From Blattamonas nauphoetae (Eukaryota; Preaxostyla; Oxymonadida), in NCBI GenBank assembly GCA_033064195.1, contig JARBJD010000017.1:124001-188000 (forward strand): a stretch of 64,000 nt of DNA, written 5' to 3'. A model generated the notes under the pieces. It did not search any database. It was not told the DNA's origin and worked only from the letters and a program-made list of their open reading frames with translations. Of this stretch, positions 1-12,872 are shown piece after piece; positions within the stretch are counted from its first letter, which is position 1, and every line of letters starts with the position of its first letter. The translations under genes were made by a program, and so were the position numbers.

Positions 1-943
1 CCAAGTTCTCTCTTCTCTCCTCAGCAGCCCACACGCTTTACACGACATTCATGAACAGTCTGCCCCGTTCTTCCTGACATCCCCAGACCTCCCGCTCGCC
101 GACAACAGCGACCCAGACCCTCCGATCGAAGGAGACGGCGCACTCGTCGATTATTCGGTCTGTCATTTCTGATTCTGACTGGCCTAGCTGTTCGACACGT
201 CTCTCTCGCTTCTCACCGACGATCCCATCACCCCCTTCCTTGGACCAGGTATCCCCGCACTGTTCCTATCTTTCCAGAATCCAACCCCAACTCACTCCCT
301 GGGCAGCTCCACACACTCAACACGTCGACACTCACTCTCTTCCAATCCCACACCTCCTTCTTCTCGGATAACATTCAGTGTGCTTCTCCTTCCTCACATG
401 TGCCTCAGCTGTTCGCAAGTCATCCCCGTTCAAACACACTCCACGCCAATCGAGAGAGCGTCGTTCAACAAGTGGCTGGCCCAGCGGATGCGCCTCAACC
501 CGGCCGACGAACAGACACTCCTTTCCGAGCATTCCGAGACAGAAGTTGCCCCCTCCTCCAACCGCAACGCCCCACCCATCACTTTCCAGAACGACTTGGC
601 GGCACATTCCAGCCTCGACAAAAGCGTCAACCAGACAGTCTGCTTGTCTGGGCACTCGCCAGACAGCACTCTCACACTGACGACCATCTCTTCGCCATTG
701 TCTTTGACACAGTTTTCGACTCTCTTTCTCTCCACTCCCCCTCCGCCGACCACTTTCGGTTTGTTTCTCTTGTTTTCACGTCTCCAGTCATCAAACAATT
801 TTTTGTTGCTCTCCCGTCACCATTGTTCAGCTCTCGTCTTCTTCTTCCTCTTGGACTGGTTGGACTCCACAACCAGGAAAGCACAGATTCTTCAGATGGA
901 AAGGGGGACGATTCCAGAGTCACACTGTTCTCTCTCCCACTAA
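1..943 (+). CDS. 3' part of an unrecognised multi-exon gene (5' end outside window)
   Basis: Five terminal exons can be chained in one frame: about 25..157, 188..248, 278..377, 409..758 and 831..943, separated by introns of 29-72 nt with GT..AG ends and compatible phases (0, 1, 2, 1). The sequence opens inside an intron (pyrimidine-rich run ending in AG at 24). The chained 3' part codes for roughly 250 residues and stops at TAA. The middle exon is polar and Ser/Thr/Pro-rich, with a short basic stretch (FNKWLAQRMR). The last exon begins with a short hydrophobic run (ALVFFFLLDWL) followed by a charged tail. No domain is recognised. Single-frame readings from 378 or 400 run through splice sites and are not separate genes. 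The exon chain is fairly secure; the function is unknown. Confidence 0.55.
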
Positions 944-1367
944 ACAATACTCTTCCACAGGAAAATGAGGGAGGTATGATCCAGACTCATCTAAAATCTG
1001 ATTTTTGCAGAGAGATTAACATTGCAATGCCCAACTATCCGTTCTTTCTCGAAACTCTTCGCTCACAAAGACAGAATCCATTCACTATCTGTGAGCCGGA
1101 ACAACTATTGCCTGACAAGAGGATGGAAAGGAGCAGTATGCACTTACCAATCAGTCATTGTTTCAGTGCCGAATATTTTGTCTTGATGAAGACGAATGAA
1201 TAATTAGATTTGTGACTGAGGTGTTAACAGTCGAAATGCTGATCATCAAATGAGGAAACAATTTCATCGCGTTCGATTTTGTGCGGATGGAGATCGTTCT
1301 TGGTAATGAGAGAACGATTCAGAGAGTGAGAAATGAAGAGTATGGTTTCGTGATGTGTGTCTCAGAA
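944..1367. other. intergenic, nothing recognised
   Basis: 424 nt between the convergent 3' ends of two genes. Stop-rich in all frames beyond short runs. No RNA gene, repeat or clear motif was seen. Confidence 0.5.
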
Positions 1368-2034
1368 TTAATTCGAATGAAGGAAGGTTGTTGTTAGAAA
1401 TTCTAGTAAAGATGAAATAAGAGAGCGATGAATCTTTTTGGAAAATTCGAGAGACAGACCTCCATTAGCATTCATAGACCCGACGAGGGTTGGTTCCTTC
1501 GTCCGATGAGGTCCATAAATCTCGCACTCCTGTGTACTGAAGGAACAAAACAAATAATAGGTAAGAGAAGATTTTTTGAGGCAATATGACAAGACGGATT
1601 GGAAGATAGAGTGGTTGATGAGGTGATGAGAAAAAAAATGTATGTTTGTCAGGAGAAATGGCCAATAGGGTGGAGGAATGCGATAATATTATAAATGAGA
1701 TATACCTGATAGGATGAAGCTGCAAGTCCTTCCCTTCGATCGTGAGTGTTTCGTATTTTGGTTCAGTGAATGTTGAGAGTGCTTGTCTGACTGCTTCTTG
1801 GACAACTGTGAGATGATCTTGAACAACCCTATCGAGGAGATCCCGTTCAACTTCCCTCGGTAGTTTTTCAGGGAGTACCTGACGTTGTTTGAAATCAGCA
1901 GTTTTTTCGTATTCCATCACCCATGCCTGATACGCTGCAGACTGTAACAACTCTTCGACACGGAAGGAGGAACGTCCATGGGGGTATAGGTCTTTTCGAA
2001 AATGCTTTTGCTTGCTCGAGCCTTGCCCCATCAA
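1368..2034 (-). CDS. small unknown protein with possible N-myristoylation start
   Basis: Two exons on the minus strand, 1706..2034 and 1368..1536, joined over a 169-nt intron (GTATATC..TTCAG, phase 2), giving about 165 residues. The first exon starts MMGQGSSKQK. If the second Met is used, the mature N-terminus is Gly-Gln-Gly-Ser-Ser-Lys, which fits the G-x-x-x-S/T myristoylation rule and is followed by basic residues. The body is charged and probably helical (FRVEELLQSAAYQAW, then EVERDLLDRVVQDHL). The second exon was chosen because it keeps the frame open for 56 codons; using the next AG, 7 nt further on, gives an earlier stop. The family is not recognised. Membrane attachment is inference from the N-terminus only. 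Confidence 0.5.
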
Positions 2035-2202
2035 AAAAGAAAAAAAGTAAGGGGAATGATCATGGTTTCGCTATCAAAGGGATTTTGAGAAATATGCTCA
2101 TTCTCCAAAGAATATACAGAAATGCTCAACTAGAAACAAAAAATGAAATGATTCGACATTACCCAGAGGGCGAGAATTAAAACATAGAAGCAAAACAAGA
2201 AT

Positions 2203-5200
2203 TCATGTGTTAACATCTCGATTTCCAATCGCAAACGTGATTGTGTCAGGAGAGAATTTCACAGGAACATCTGTTAATGAAAAACGTTTTGGGTTTATCG
2301 GATGAGGGGTGATGGGAAGATGTGGATTCCGTGTGGAGTCGTTGGTGATCCCACTGGACGCTTGAGGTGGAAGTGCAGTGCGGAGGTATTGAGAAGGAGA
2401 GAGACCTTGCTCATTCAGAGGAGTGTGTGTGACGAATGATGATCGAGGCGGTGTGAATCGGACACTTTTTGGAGTGGATGATGGGTTGGAGGGAGGGAGC
2501 GGTTGAGAGAGTGGGGTGCTACGTGCTCCCGACGAAACGGGACCAGTCGAACGGAGGCGAGATGGCTGTGGCGATACCCCATGCGTGCTTCTGGCACGAA
2601 TCTGGTTGGCTCGGAAAGAATCAAGAATCAGCTCCTCATTCCGCTCGAGTTCGGCGATCCGCTGCTTCAGAGATTGGTTGTCGTTCAGGATGTCTTCTTT
2701 CTCTCTTCGAAGTGCTGTGCACTCTTTGATCACCGTTGTTACTTCTTCCTCCTTCTCAGAGACACTCTTTTCGAGTGCTGCTTGTTCCGCTGCTACCCTC
2801 TGGATCTCCTGCTGTGTCCGAGTTGTCAGTGCACCAATTTCTTTCTCTGTCCGCTTGAGCTTTCGTTCCAGTTCTTGGATGGTCCGCTGTGCTTCCAACT
2901 TTTCACGCTTCAGAGCAATTCCCTGTGACCACCGTGCCGAGTCCTGGTCGGCAAGTGTGTCTCGGATTCTGACGAGATGGTCGTGGATCCCAGTCAGCCT
3001 CTCCACCAGCACACTCATGCTGTATCCCGGTGGATCGTCTCGGGGTGAGAGCTGCTGCACCCCATTTGTGATGTGACCGATGTGCTCCTCGATGTGTGCA
3101 GTGAGCTGGTCTAATGAATGATGATATTCGGTAATTCTGGTTTGGGTGTCTTCTGGGCTGATTCCGAGTGTGACAACACACTCATTCATCTCACCGAGTG
3201 CCTGGTCCACATGCACAAGATGCTCCACAATGTCTCTCCAAATCGTCTTCTCTCTTTCCGACTGCTCGAAGAGCTGAATCTGCTTCTCATGTTCTTCTCT
3301 GGACCAATCCAATCGTTCCGTCACCCGATTGAGGCTCAAACAGACATCAGCCAGCTCTGCCTGGCATTGAGACACCCAGCGGTCCCCCTCTGAAGAGCGA
3401 GCCCTCACAGCCTCGAACTGTTCGGAGAGAGTCCGGAGCTGGTCCTCTGCAGAACTCAGTCCAACTTGATACTCGCGCAGTTTGACCTCAGCTGCCTTCA
3501 ACTCCATCCCGAGGTGTTCGCAGTTCTCTCGGAGGAGACCGTTCTCTCTTCTGACCTGCTCGTTCTCGCTGTGGATGATCCGCCTTTCCTCTTCCAGTGT
3601 GAGCCGCTCATTAGCTCGTGCTACTTCTCCCCGATCCCATTTCTCCTTTTCAACATTTCGTTTCTCTTGTTCATCCAGCAGGGTCCTCTTCAGCTCAGCG
3701 ATTGTCTGCTCCTGTTGGGTCATTTTGTCAACAATTCTTTGGAGTTCTGCTTTCGTTTGATCGAGTTCATCTGCTTTCGCTGAAAGGTCCTCCGCGATTC
3801 TCTCTCTCCGATCCGCTTCCGTCTGGACCATGGCTTGGATGCGAGACGAGTGCTCCTTTTCTTGTTCAAGCGATTCCCGCATCTCTCGGACGAGCGTGCT
3901 GTGCTCCTGTTTGACTCGCTCATTTTCGTCCCGAGCTTGTTGGAGGTCGCTGTTGGTGGAGAGCAGCTGGAGTTTGAGTTGATGAAGAGTGTCCGCAATT
4001 TGCTTCTTCTCCTTCTTTTCTTGTTCCAGCGCAACTTCGGCTTTCTTCTCGACGGCTTTGTCGCGTTCTCGAGCTTCCATCATTTCTTTCTCAGCGAGCT
4101 CCAACTCCATTTCGCGTTGTCGGATGGTAGCTCGCTTTTCCTTCACTTTCTGCCGCTTCTCTTCCAGCTGTTCCTGTTCCACACGATTTCGATCCTCTCT
4201 CTTCTTCACATCCTTTTCACGAAGAGACATTTCTTGTTCTCGCTTTGCTTGGACACCTTTGAACACTTCCCGCTCAGCCTCAATTCGCTCGACAGTCTCG
4301 TGCAGATCCCGTGCAATGCTCTTCTGCTCCTCTTCTGTCTGTTGGAGGTTCCTGATGAACTTCTCAAGACGACTGACTTCTCGCTTGTGGTCTTCCTTGG
4401 CGAGTTCGTGGCTGCTCAGAAAGTGGACAAGGATTCGCCGAAGGTTGTGTGTCTGCGAGAGGAGGAGTCCAAGATGATCCTCGATGGACTCCGCTTCTTC
4501 GTTCCTCGTGGAGAGGGTGGAGTCGCGGAGGAGAGTCGATTGGGGATCGAGGTCGCTGGTGGACGATGAAGTGGAGACGATGGAAGAATTTGTCGAGTTG
4601 ACGGTCCGACGCGGAGTTTCCGACTTGAAAAGGGCTGCGATGCTTCTCATTTCTTGTTGAATCTGGTTGACTTGGGCGACGGAGAAAGCGGCAGTCCTGT
4701 CTTTCCTTTTCTTTGTGTCGGAGGCTTCCCTTTCGTTGTTCAGGACAATTCGTTCAGCTCGCTTCACTTCTTGCTCGGCGTCAAGAAGACGGTCTTCAAG
4801 TTGTTGGATGAGTTCCTGTGCTTGGAGCAGTTTTTCTTCTGCTTCACGACACTTCCTCCTGCTCCCTTCTCCCTTTTGTTGCTCTTCCAACCGCTTCCTC
4901 TTTTCGTTCTCGAATTCCGAAGAGATCGCCGAGCGTTGAGAGAGAAGAGTTTGGATGGCTCCGCTGATGCGGTTTAAGGCTTGCTGTGTGCTGTCTTTGT
5001 CGGATCGGGACGAAAGGTCTGGGACACTCCTCGAATTCAAGTCGAGGAGGTTGTTGACAAGGAGAATGCCGTTGATGTCGTCAGCAATCCTCTGTTCGGC
5101 CCGTCGCCATTCGTTCTCTTTCAGAATCACTCTCCTCTTCCACTGCTCAATCTCGTCCCTCGCGGCTTCATTGTCCTGCCTCCATCTCTCTTTCTCTTCT

Positions 5201-7518
5201 GGGTCGAATTGCGATTCGAGAGTCTTTAGTTTTGCTGTCAGTTCTCCCAACTCCGTTTCGTGTTGACGGCGGATATCATCGACGACTTCCTGCCTCTCCT
5301 CCTCTTTCTTGTCAAGCTTTTTGAGAAGGCTTCTGTTCTCGCTCTCCGCCGCAGAGAGCGACTTGTTGAGGTCTGCCGTCTTCCTCTGAAGCGTTTGGTT
5401 CTCCGTTTTCAGGCTCTCACATTGTGTCAGGAGTTGCTTCCTGTCCTGCCGAAGTTGGTCGGCTTCTGCTTCTGATGATGCAATTTGGTCCTTCAGATCT
5501 GTCACCTTCTTCTGAGTTTGGGCAGCTTGTCGGGCGAGGTTCTCTCGCTCAATTGTCATGTTCGAATTCACTTTTTGGAGTTGTTCACTTTCCTTGGCTT
5601 TCAGTTGCAGTTGAGTGTGGAGTGTGCTGACATCTTTTGTGAGTTGCTCCTTTTCTCGTTGGGCTTGGAGGAGAGAAGACTGGAGCTGGGCGATTTCCTC
5701 CTCGCTCTGCTCCTGTTGGATCCTGACCCTCATTTCGTCTTCCTTGAGTTGCATCTCAGTCTGACTCCAATCTTCCGTTTCTTTTTTGTGTTGGGCAATC
5801 AGATTCACGTTTCGAAGGCGAGCGGAGGCGAGTTCCTTCGACAGATTCTTCACTTCGCTGAGTGAAAGACCAGTTTCGGAACGGAGCCAATCCTCGGGGG
5901 TTTGGATGGTTGGGCTTTGGACTTGGGGCACACTCTCGATCGATTCATGTCTTTCCTTATTTTCCACAGCCTTCTGCAACACGTCGATTGTTTTGCTTTT
6001 CATGGCCACTTCCATAATCAATTCTTCGTTTTGCTCTCCAAGTCTGGAGAGGACAGAAGTCAGCCGATTGTTCTCCTCCCGATACACTCTCTCCAAGTTG
6101 CGGATGATTGTGCGATGTGTTTTGGATGGAATGCTGTCCTCGTTCTGCGAAGAGGTTGGTGTTGCTGCAGAAAGTGGGTGTGCGCTGTCACGATCAGCGT
6201 GAGAGCCTTCATCATCCTGGACTGTGTCTTCCTTTTGCGGGTGGTCTTCGTCTTCAGCATCAAAGAAAGTGATATCCACAGGCATCTCTCCGACAGAGGC
6301 TGAAACGGTCTTGGAGGGATAATCCGAGTGTCTTCGGATGTGGCGAGGGAGAGGGACAGACGCAGTAAGTTGCGGGACACCCTGTGCTTCATCTCCTCCA
6401 GACTGGCGCATGCACTCAATCAGGGCCGATTCCATCCTCCACTCAACCTCCCTTTCGGGGTGATCTTTTCCTCCCTTCCAAAATAAAGAGCTGAGCTGTG
6501 TCGCTTCTGTTTTCTCTTTTCCTGTCCTCTTCGCAACAAGCCTTCTGGCTTCGCTCCACAACCCGAATTCCCGGTGCGGCAGAATCGTTTGGTCAGAGTC
6601 CATTCCCTGGCCTGTGTTGTCAAACAGAGGATCCTGTTGTTCACTGACAAGCACATCAATTGTCTCTCCTTTCAGGAGAAGGACTTGATTGTCAAGACGA
6701 GCAATTTCTTTCTCCATTGCGTCTCGAGTGGATGTTAAGCGTGAAATGTCCTGTTCCATGTTGATGCATTGGGACGTGAGAGTGTCAATGCGTTCATTTG
6801 CAGCGACTATGTCCTCAAACGCGGTTATATTCTGATCTGTTTCACTGAGACTCTGAGAAACGAGGGAGTGTGGTGTACTTCGATTGCTCGAAGGACTGGG
6901 GGATCGCCTATCCGGTTGTTCATCTTCTTTATCGATTCCATTGCCTTCAGTGTCATTTTTTTCGTGATTATAAGAATATTCTTCCTGTTCTTCAGAGAGA
7001 AGTTCACTGAGAGAGGTTGATTGTTGTGCCCTGCCTTGTCCAAGTGTCATGGGAACTTTGTCTGTGTTTTTCCCTTTAGAAGTTAGTAATTCTTCGATGT
7101 TCTGACGTTCTGTTGCAGTGTACATTTGTGGAACTGGGGTAGATTCATCATCATTCATCTCACCGATTTGGTCGTCATATCCAAGAGATGATTCGAGAGT
7201 CCGAGATAAAATACCAGTGCTATGACGTGACGCGTCATGATGATCGATCAAGTCTTCTTGTTCACGTTTAAATGAATGCTGATCAATCGAATCGTGATAC
7301 TGTTCGCCATCAGAATAAATTGGTAAATCTTGATCAAATTTAAGGACAACATCCTAAAATAGGCCAAAAAGTTTATAAATCAACGATATTATGTATAGGT
7401 ATGGAGAATAACGACAAAAGAATGATGGAAGTCAAACATCGTCAGATTCGTCGCCACCTGAGTATCTATTCGACGAAAACAGATGAAGATCGAATATATC
7501 TTGATCTTCTTTCGTCAT
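2203..7518 (-). CDS. large coiled-coil protein (about 1743 residues)
   Basis: Two exons: 7438..7518 (ATG at 7518, 27 codons) and 2203..7353, separated by an 84-nt intron (GTTTGAC..TTTTAG, phase 0). The large reading frame alone has no ATG at its 5' end, which is why the upstream exon is needed. The first 450 residues are acidic and polar with SP/TP motifs. From about residue 450 to 1560 the chain is almost continuous heptad-rich Glu/Lys/Gln/Arg coiled coil. The final 170 residues are disordered, Ser/Pro-rich and basic. This is the architecture of centrosomal, basal-body, golgin or cytoskeletal scaffold proteins, but there is no diagnostic end domain, so no name is given. The many open frames on the opposite strand here are antisense shadows of the Glu/Lys-rich code. 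Confidence 0.8.
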
Positions 7519-7715
7519 AGGAGTCTAGAAACGAAGAAAACGATTTTCAAAAAGAACTGAAAAAAGTGTCGGTCTGATCGAGATGGAGTCCCTTCCATAG
7601 GGGGATCCAATCAAGCCGAACTGAGTGAAAACGTCGAAACGTGAACTTTTCTCACTCATTTTGATTCCGGAATATTTTGCCCTGATCTACATTTGATCAA
7701 GACTTAATTTTGTTA

Positions 7716-10700
7716 ATGAATACAGAGGAAACTCATGCCGTTACAAATTGGCATGCTGTTCCAGTCGAAGATGTTTGTACATCGTTGCAAACACACATTG
7801 AAGTTGGCTTGTCCCATGAAGAAGCCAGAAAACGTCTGGAACGAGACGGACCGAACAAACTTCCGGATGCCAAAAAAACCCCAGCAATCATTATTTTGCT
7901 CCGCCAATTCCACAATCCGCTGATTTACCTTCTTATAGCTGTTATGATTTTTTGTTTTGTGCTTCAAGATTGGGTATGCGTCTAACAATTCTCTAACATT
8001 TTCTCAAGATCGAAGGAATCGTCATTGCATGCGTGATCATAATCAATGCTCTCATTGGATTCGTACAAGAGTTCAAATCTGGGAAGGATAGCGAAGCACT
8101 TTCGAGCATGCTTTCCATCTCGGCCATCGTGGTTCGGGAAGGAGTTGCCGACACCATCCCATCAGTAGATCTCGTTGTCGGAGACATTGTTCAACTGCAA
8201 GGAGGAGATAAAATTCCTGCTGATTGCAGATTATTTGAAGTGGCCAATTTTAACACGGAAGAGTCTGCTCTTACTGGAGAAACCACATCAAACCCAAAAA
8301 CCACAGTTGTCACTGAAGAACAATGCCCACTCGGCGAGCGCATGTGCATGGTGTATTCCGGAACATACGCTGCAAAAGGAACAGCAAAGGCCATTGTGTG
8401 TGAAACAGGGAAGAACACACAAATCGGACAAATTCACAGCATGGTGTCGTCAGTTAAAGAGGAAGAGTCTCCTCTCGTCAAGCAAATCAACAAATTCGGT
8501 ACAATCATCACCATTCTCGCCATATTCCTGATTGTCATCGCTTTCCTTGCTGTGTTCTTCATGAACTTCAAGGTCGTCAAATGGCAGGATGCCCTCATCT
8601 ACGGAGCATCCATCGGAGTCGCCGCCATTCCCGAGGGTCTCCCCGCCATTATCTCTCTAACTCTTGCCATCGGAATGCAGCGGATGGCCAAAAAGAATGC
8701 TCTCATGAAAACAATGCATTCCGTCGAAACCTTGGGAGCTGTTTCCGTTATTTGCTCAGATAAGACAGGCACATTGACCACAAATCAGATGACAGTGAAG
8801 GCTATTCTCACTGCACCTGCAAAATACCAAGTCAGCGGGACGGGATACAATCCAGCGGACGGTGCTGTCACTGACGCAGATGGTGATCTCAAACTGACTG
8901 AGGTCTCACTCGCACCACCTCAAACGACGGATAAGTCTTCGAAGAAGAAAGCATCCAAAAAGGAGGACAAGAAAAAGAAAGCAAAAAAAGCTGCTCAACA
9001 GGAGGAACGAAAACCACGTCGGCCTCTTCTCCAGACTGAGGAGTTTCGTGAGGAAGTTGCTGCCGAAAGAAGAGCAGAACGCCGTGAACAACGCCGTCAC
9101 GAACGAGAGATGGAAACTCGAACCAACCCTGAGGCAATGGGTGACCGACAAGCAAACAAGATTGCCAACAAGAACAAGAACGACGGAGTGTACTTCTACC
9201 AACACCCTGACCTCGTCAAGGCTCTCTGCCGATGTGGGCTTCTGTGCAACGATTCCTCTCTGAAGCAGGACGAAGTTGGACAGTGGTCAATCCAGGGAGA
9301 CACCACAGAGGGTGCCCTCATCCCCCTCTCCATGAAAGCAGGCATCTCTGCAGAGACCATCCAGAAGAACTGCCAGCGAATCGACGTCATCCCGTTTGAG
9401 TCTGACTACGGATTCATGGTCACCTGCAACAGGTGCCCAAAAGACTCATGCGATATCCAAAGCGAGGTTCCAGAGACGAACGAAACCAACGATTACATTT
9501 TCCTGAAGGGCGCACCTGAGAAACTTTTCTCCCTTTGCAGCAAGGAACTCACCATGGACGAAGCAGGCCAACTCACAACCATGCCGGTCCGTGTTGATTG
9601 GTGGAAGGAAGAAACAGAAAAAGTCGCTGCCATTGGTCTCCGCACAATCTGCCTCTGCCAACGTCTTGCCCCCGAAGGCCGATACAAACCAGGTGATGTT
9701 GAACAGGAGCAGATCTCGTTTGATGAGGTGTACGAAGGGGGATTCACGCTGCTCGGGGTGGTTGGAATCTTCGACCCCCCTCGCGCTGAGTCAAAAGTTG
9801 CCATCGAGCGCTGCCACGCTGCCTCCATCAAAGTGGTGATGATCACTGGTGACCACGCAAAGACAGCTGCTGCAATCGGTGGCTTGCTGGGACTTGACCA
9901 ATCAGTCGTCAAAACATCAAATGATCTCGCCACCATGACAGACGACGAGCTTGACGCTCTTGTTGACAACTGCGACATTTTCGCCCGTGCTACACCAGCA
10001 GACAAACTCCGAATTGTCAAGTCGTTCCAAAGAAAGAAGCACATCGTGGCTATGACTGGAGATGGTGTGAACGACTCTCCTGCACTGAAGCAAGCGCATG
10101 TGGGAATTGCAATGGGAATCAACGGAACTGAAGTCGCCAAAGAAGCCAGTAAAATGATTCTTTTGGATGACAACTTCGCCACAATTGTGACTGCTGTCGA
10201 ACAGGGTCGTATTGTGTACAACTCACTCAAGCGCTCAATCACATATATTCTCCCAACGGGCTGCGCTGAGGTCTTGACCCTATTTATTTCGTCGTTCATC
10301 TCGCACATCCCTCCGATCAACGCCCTCCAGATTCTGTGGGTGAATACAATCACCTCCATCACACTCTCCTCGCTCATCCCATTCCAACGAGGCGAAAAAG
10401 ATGTTCTCAACGTCCCGCCAAGAAATACAAAGAAAGGGCTGCTGACTTCGACTGTTATGATCCGCACACTCCTCGCTGGAGGAACAATAGCAGCTTTCAT
10501 TATCTTTTACTTCTACATCAACGTCGACAAACGCTTCGACGACACAGCAATCGTCGGCAGATTCTCAGCCACATCGGTGAACATGATTGTCTTTGCCGAG
10601 ATCTGCTTCTTGTACAACACTGTCTATTTGAAAGATAACTCCATCACCCCGCGCGTGTTTGTTGACATCGGCCTCATCACAACTATTGCCATCTTCATCC

Positions 10701-11200
10701 TGCTTCTCTGCCAGGTTGGCCTGACCTACATCCCAGGTCTCAACACAGCTTTCGGAATGGCATGGATGTTGTGGTATGACTGGATGTTTGTTCTGCTCTG
10801 TGGGGTCACCACCTTCATTGTGATTGAAATCGAGAAGGCTGTGCGTCGATGCAGACACTGGACAATTGCTCGTCAAGAAAGAAAGAAAGCCATCGCGTCT
10901 GGAACTGCGGTGCCAGATTCACATACATCAGCTGCCCAGAAGGTGCCACCAAAGAGCAAATACGCCCTTGAAGCTATCTCCGACACTGAAGACCTCACGA
11001 CCACCGAGACCCAGTCTGATTTTGACACAGATTCCAGTTCAGACGATAACCGCCGCCGAAGCAGAATCACCGATTTTGGGGACGAGTCGCGAGCTGACCC
11101 GTCATCAAAGTTTGTGTATACCGTGCCAACAACTCAGAAACCGGCAGCCGTTGCTCCTTCTCTGAAAAAGTCTAATCGACCAACAGAGACCAAACCGTAG
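7716..11200 (+). CDS. type II P-type cation-transporting ATPase (Ca2+ or Na+/K+ type unresolved)
   Basis: Exons 7716..7973 and 8009..11200, joined across a 35-nt intron (phase 0); 1149 residues. An integral membrane pump driven by ATP through an aspartyl-phosphate. Seen: N-terminal cation-ATPase domain (HAVPVEDV..), TGES-like actuator loop (LTGETT), M4 motif PEGLP, phosphorylation motif DKTGTLT with Asp near residue 337, KGAPE in the nucleotide domain, MTGDGVNDSPAL near 767, and C-terminal M5-M10. In M6 the segment is WVNTITS, where SERCA and PMR1 have Asp (WVNLVTD); fungal ENA sodium pumps and a prokaryotic clade lack that Asp too. A Lys/Arg/Glu-rich insert (about residues 394-475) sits in the N domain. 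The C-terminal tail after M10 is acidic and Ser-rich. Family assignment is firm; ion specificity is open. Confidence 0.9.
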
Positions 11201-11575
11201 TCACATAATTAAAGACTTTCTTTCTACAAAATCTGACAATCATCGTTTTTTCTCATATTTTTCCAAAAAATATTTCAAATCTCGATTTGATACTGTGCAT
11301 GGGAACCTGAATTTTTTTCTTCTTTGAACATAATTCGTATTTCTGAAAGGATCCAGGGGATTTTCGGAGGCGTATTTTCGAAATTCAATTCATCTTGGAA
11401 CATAACTATCCCAAATATCTGCCAAAGATATTGTTCTTTTTCAGTGAAGATGAATTCGTTCAACACAAATGCTCCTCACCTCCAGAACAGGACTCATGTT
11501 TGAATTTGACATTTCTCACGTTTTATCGCTGTCACAAACGCATACTTTCGCCTTTCAACTATACTACATTTTCAC
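11201..11575. other. AT-rich intergenic spacer
   Basis: 375 nt between the ATPase stop and the start of the Cdc25-like gene. AT-rich with T-runs. It holds no convincing gene or RNA and presumably contains the 3' UTR of the pump and the promoter of the phosphatase. Confidence 0.5.
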
Positions 11576-12872
11576 ATGAAGTTCAATTCACAAGTTAGCT
11601 CAGCACACTCCAGTAGAACTCCGAATGTCCTGGCGGCCTCTTCTGATGGAGTATTTGGTCACCGTCTGATGCACAAAACCCACTCGACAGCACAATCTCA
11701 AACAACCCAATTTCTTTCTTTTCCTTCACAACACCCATTAAACGACCCCAAACCGACCGATGAAGCCAATCTCGATGATGATTCAATAGAAACCATCACG
11801 ATCTGGACTGTACGTTCATTTCCCATCATTTTAATTGATTGTTTTTCTTTCTTGCGACATGTATCCAGCTCGCGAACTGGTTCGCCGCAATGTCAGATCC
11901 AAACGAAAGTGATAAACCGAACCCTTTTCACATTGTTGATTGTCGGTACGCCTTCGAATTTGTATGCTATTTTTTTATCCGAAGATTTTCATTTTCCATC
12001 TCCATTTTTCTTCCAATGATCCACAAACACATTTTTCTTTTTCTTCGTTTTCCTAGAATGGAGGCCACATCAACGGCGCTATTAATATCTCAGAATACCC
12101 AAAAGTCCTCCAATTTTTTGATAGCTTGAAAAAGCTTGAAGGACCAAAACCGACCATCATTTTTACCTGCGAATTCACCACTCACAGAGGTTTTCTCGCT
12201 TCCTATCCCAACAAGCTCATTTCTCTCATTTAATAAACAGCCCCTGATCTTTGCCGAGCATTCCGGAATTATGATCACCAACAGAACGAATATCCACTTC
12301 TGACATTGCCAAAAGTGATGCTACTCGAAGGGGGCTATAATTCCTTCTTTGAGACTTTCCACAAAGATTTACCAGTATTCTTTTTGTTCTGTTCATCGAC
12401 TGACCATTTATAGTCTCTATTCGACAGAGATCCCCCAGGATATGTAGCAATGTTAGACCCACGTTTCACAGCTGAATATGCTCAAGCAACGAAACAGCGC
12501 AAAGAAGAAAAACGTTCTTTTCATGGACTCCGCTTATCTCAAACATCCAATGACGATTCTTTCCTCAAAACATCAACTGACATCAACAGCAGACTCACCG
12601 TGGATTCTCTCAGTAACCGTACAAACCAATTGCGCATTACTGTCCCAGACAGTTCGTCGTTAATGCGACAGAGCACTGCACTTGATTCGCCGGAAGGAGG
12701 ATCAGACAGCGAAGCAGGCTCAACGCCATCGAGTCCACTCAAAATGAACGTCAACAGGCGAAGACCTCGAACTCACGGCGGGATCGACCGTAAAGCTCGA
12801 GAACAAAAGCAAGATATCGTGCCATTCCCTCATCAATTCCCAAATGATGACGACGACGATGATGGATACTAG
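11576..12872 (+). CDS. Cdc25-type dual-specificity phosphatase
   Basis: Five exons: 11576..11809, 11869..11961, 12057..12189, 12241..12374 and 12414..12872; introns of 39-95 nt; 350 residues. Cdc25 enzymes remove inhibitory phosphates from CDKs at mitotic entry. The rhodanese-fold catalytic domain is complete: DCRYAFEF, then NGGHINGAINI, then the CX5R loop CEFTTHR (Cys147, Arg153) in the Cdc25-typical form with Glu after Cys, then LLEGGYNSFF and DPPGYVAMLDP, matching the conserved C-terminal block. The exon joints fall in phase and restore this domain exactly. The N-terminus is short (about 80 residues) compared with animal Cdc25, and a Ser-rich tail of about 130 residues follows the domain. 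A candidate AATAAA lies at 12959, 87 nt past the stop. Confidence 0.88.

Noticed and set aside
2469-6303. Many long plus-strand ORFs rich in Leu, Ser and Phe, some looking like membrane proteins
   Set aside because: They are antisense shadows of the Glu/Lys/Gln-rich coiled-coil gene; reversed GAG/AAG/CAG codons give CTC/CTT/CTG and stay open by composition.
7560-7660. tRNA-like pattern upstream of the ATPase
   Set aside because: Short complementary runs only; no cloverleaf with proper T-loop and acceptor stem could be drawn. No tRNA or rRNA gene was found in the window.
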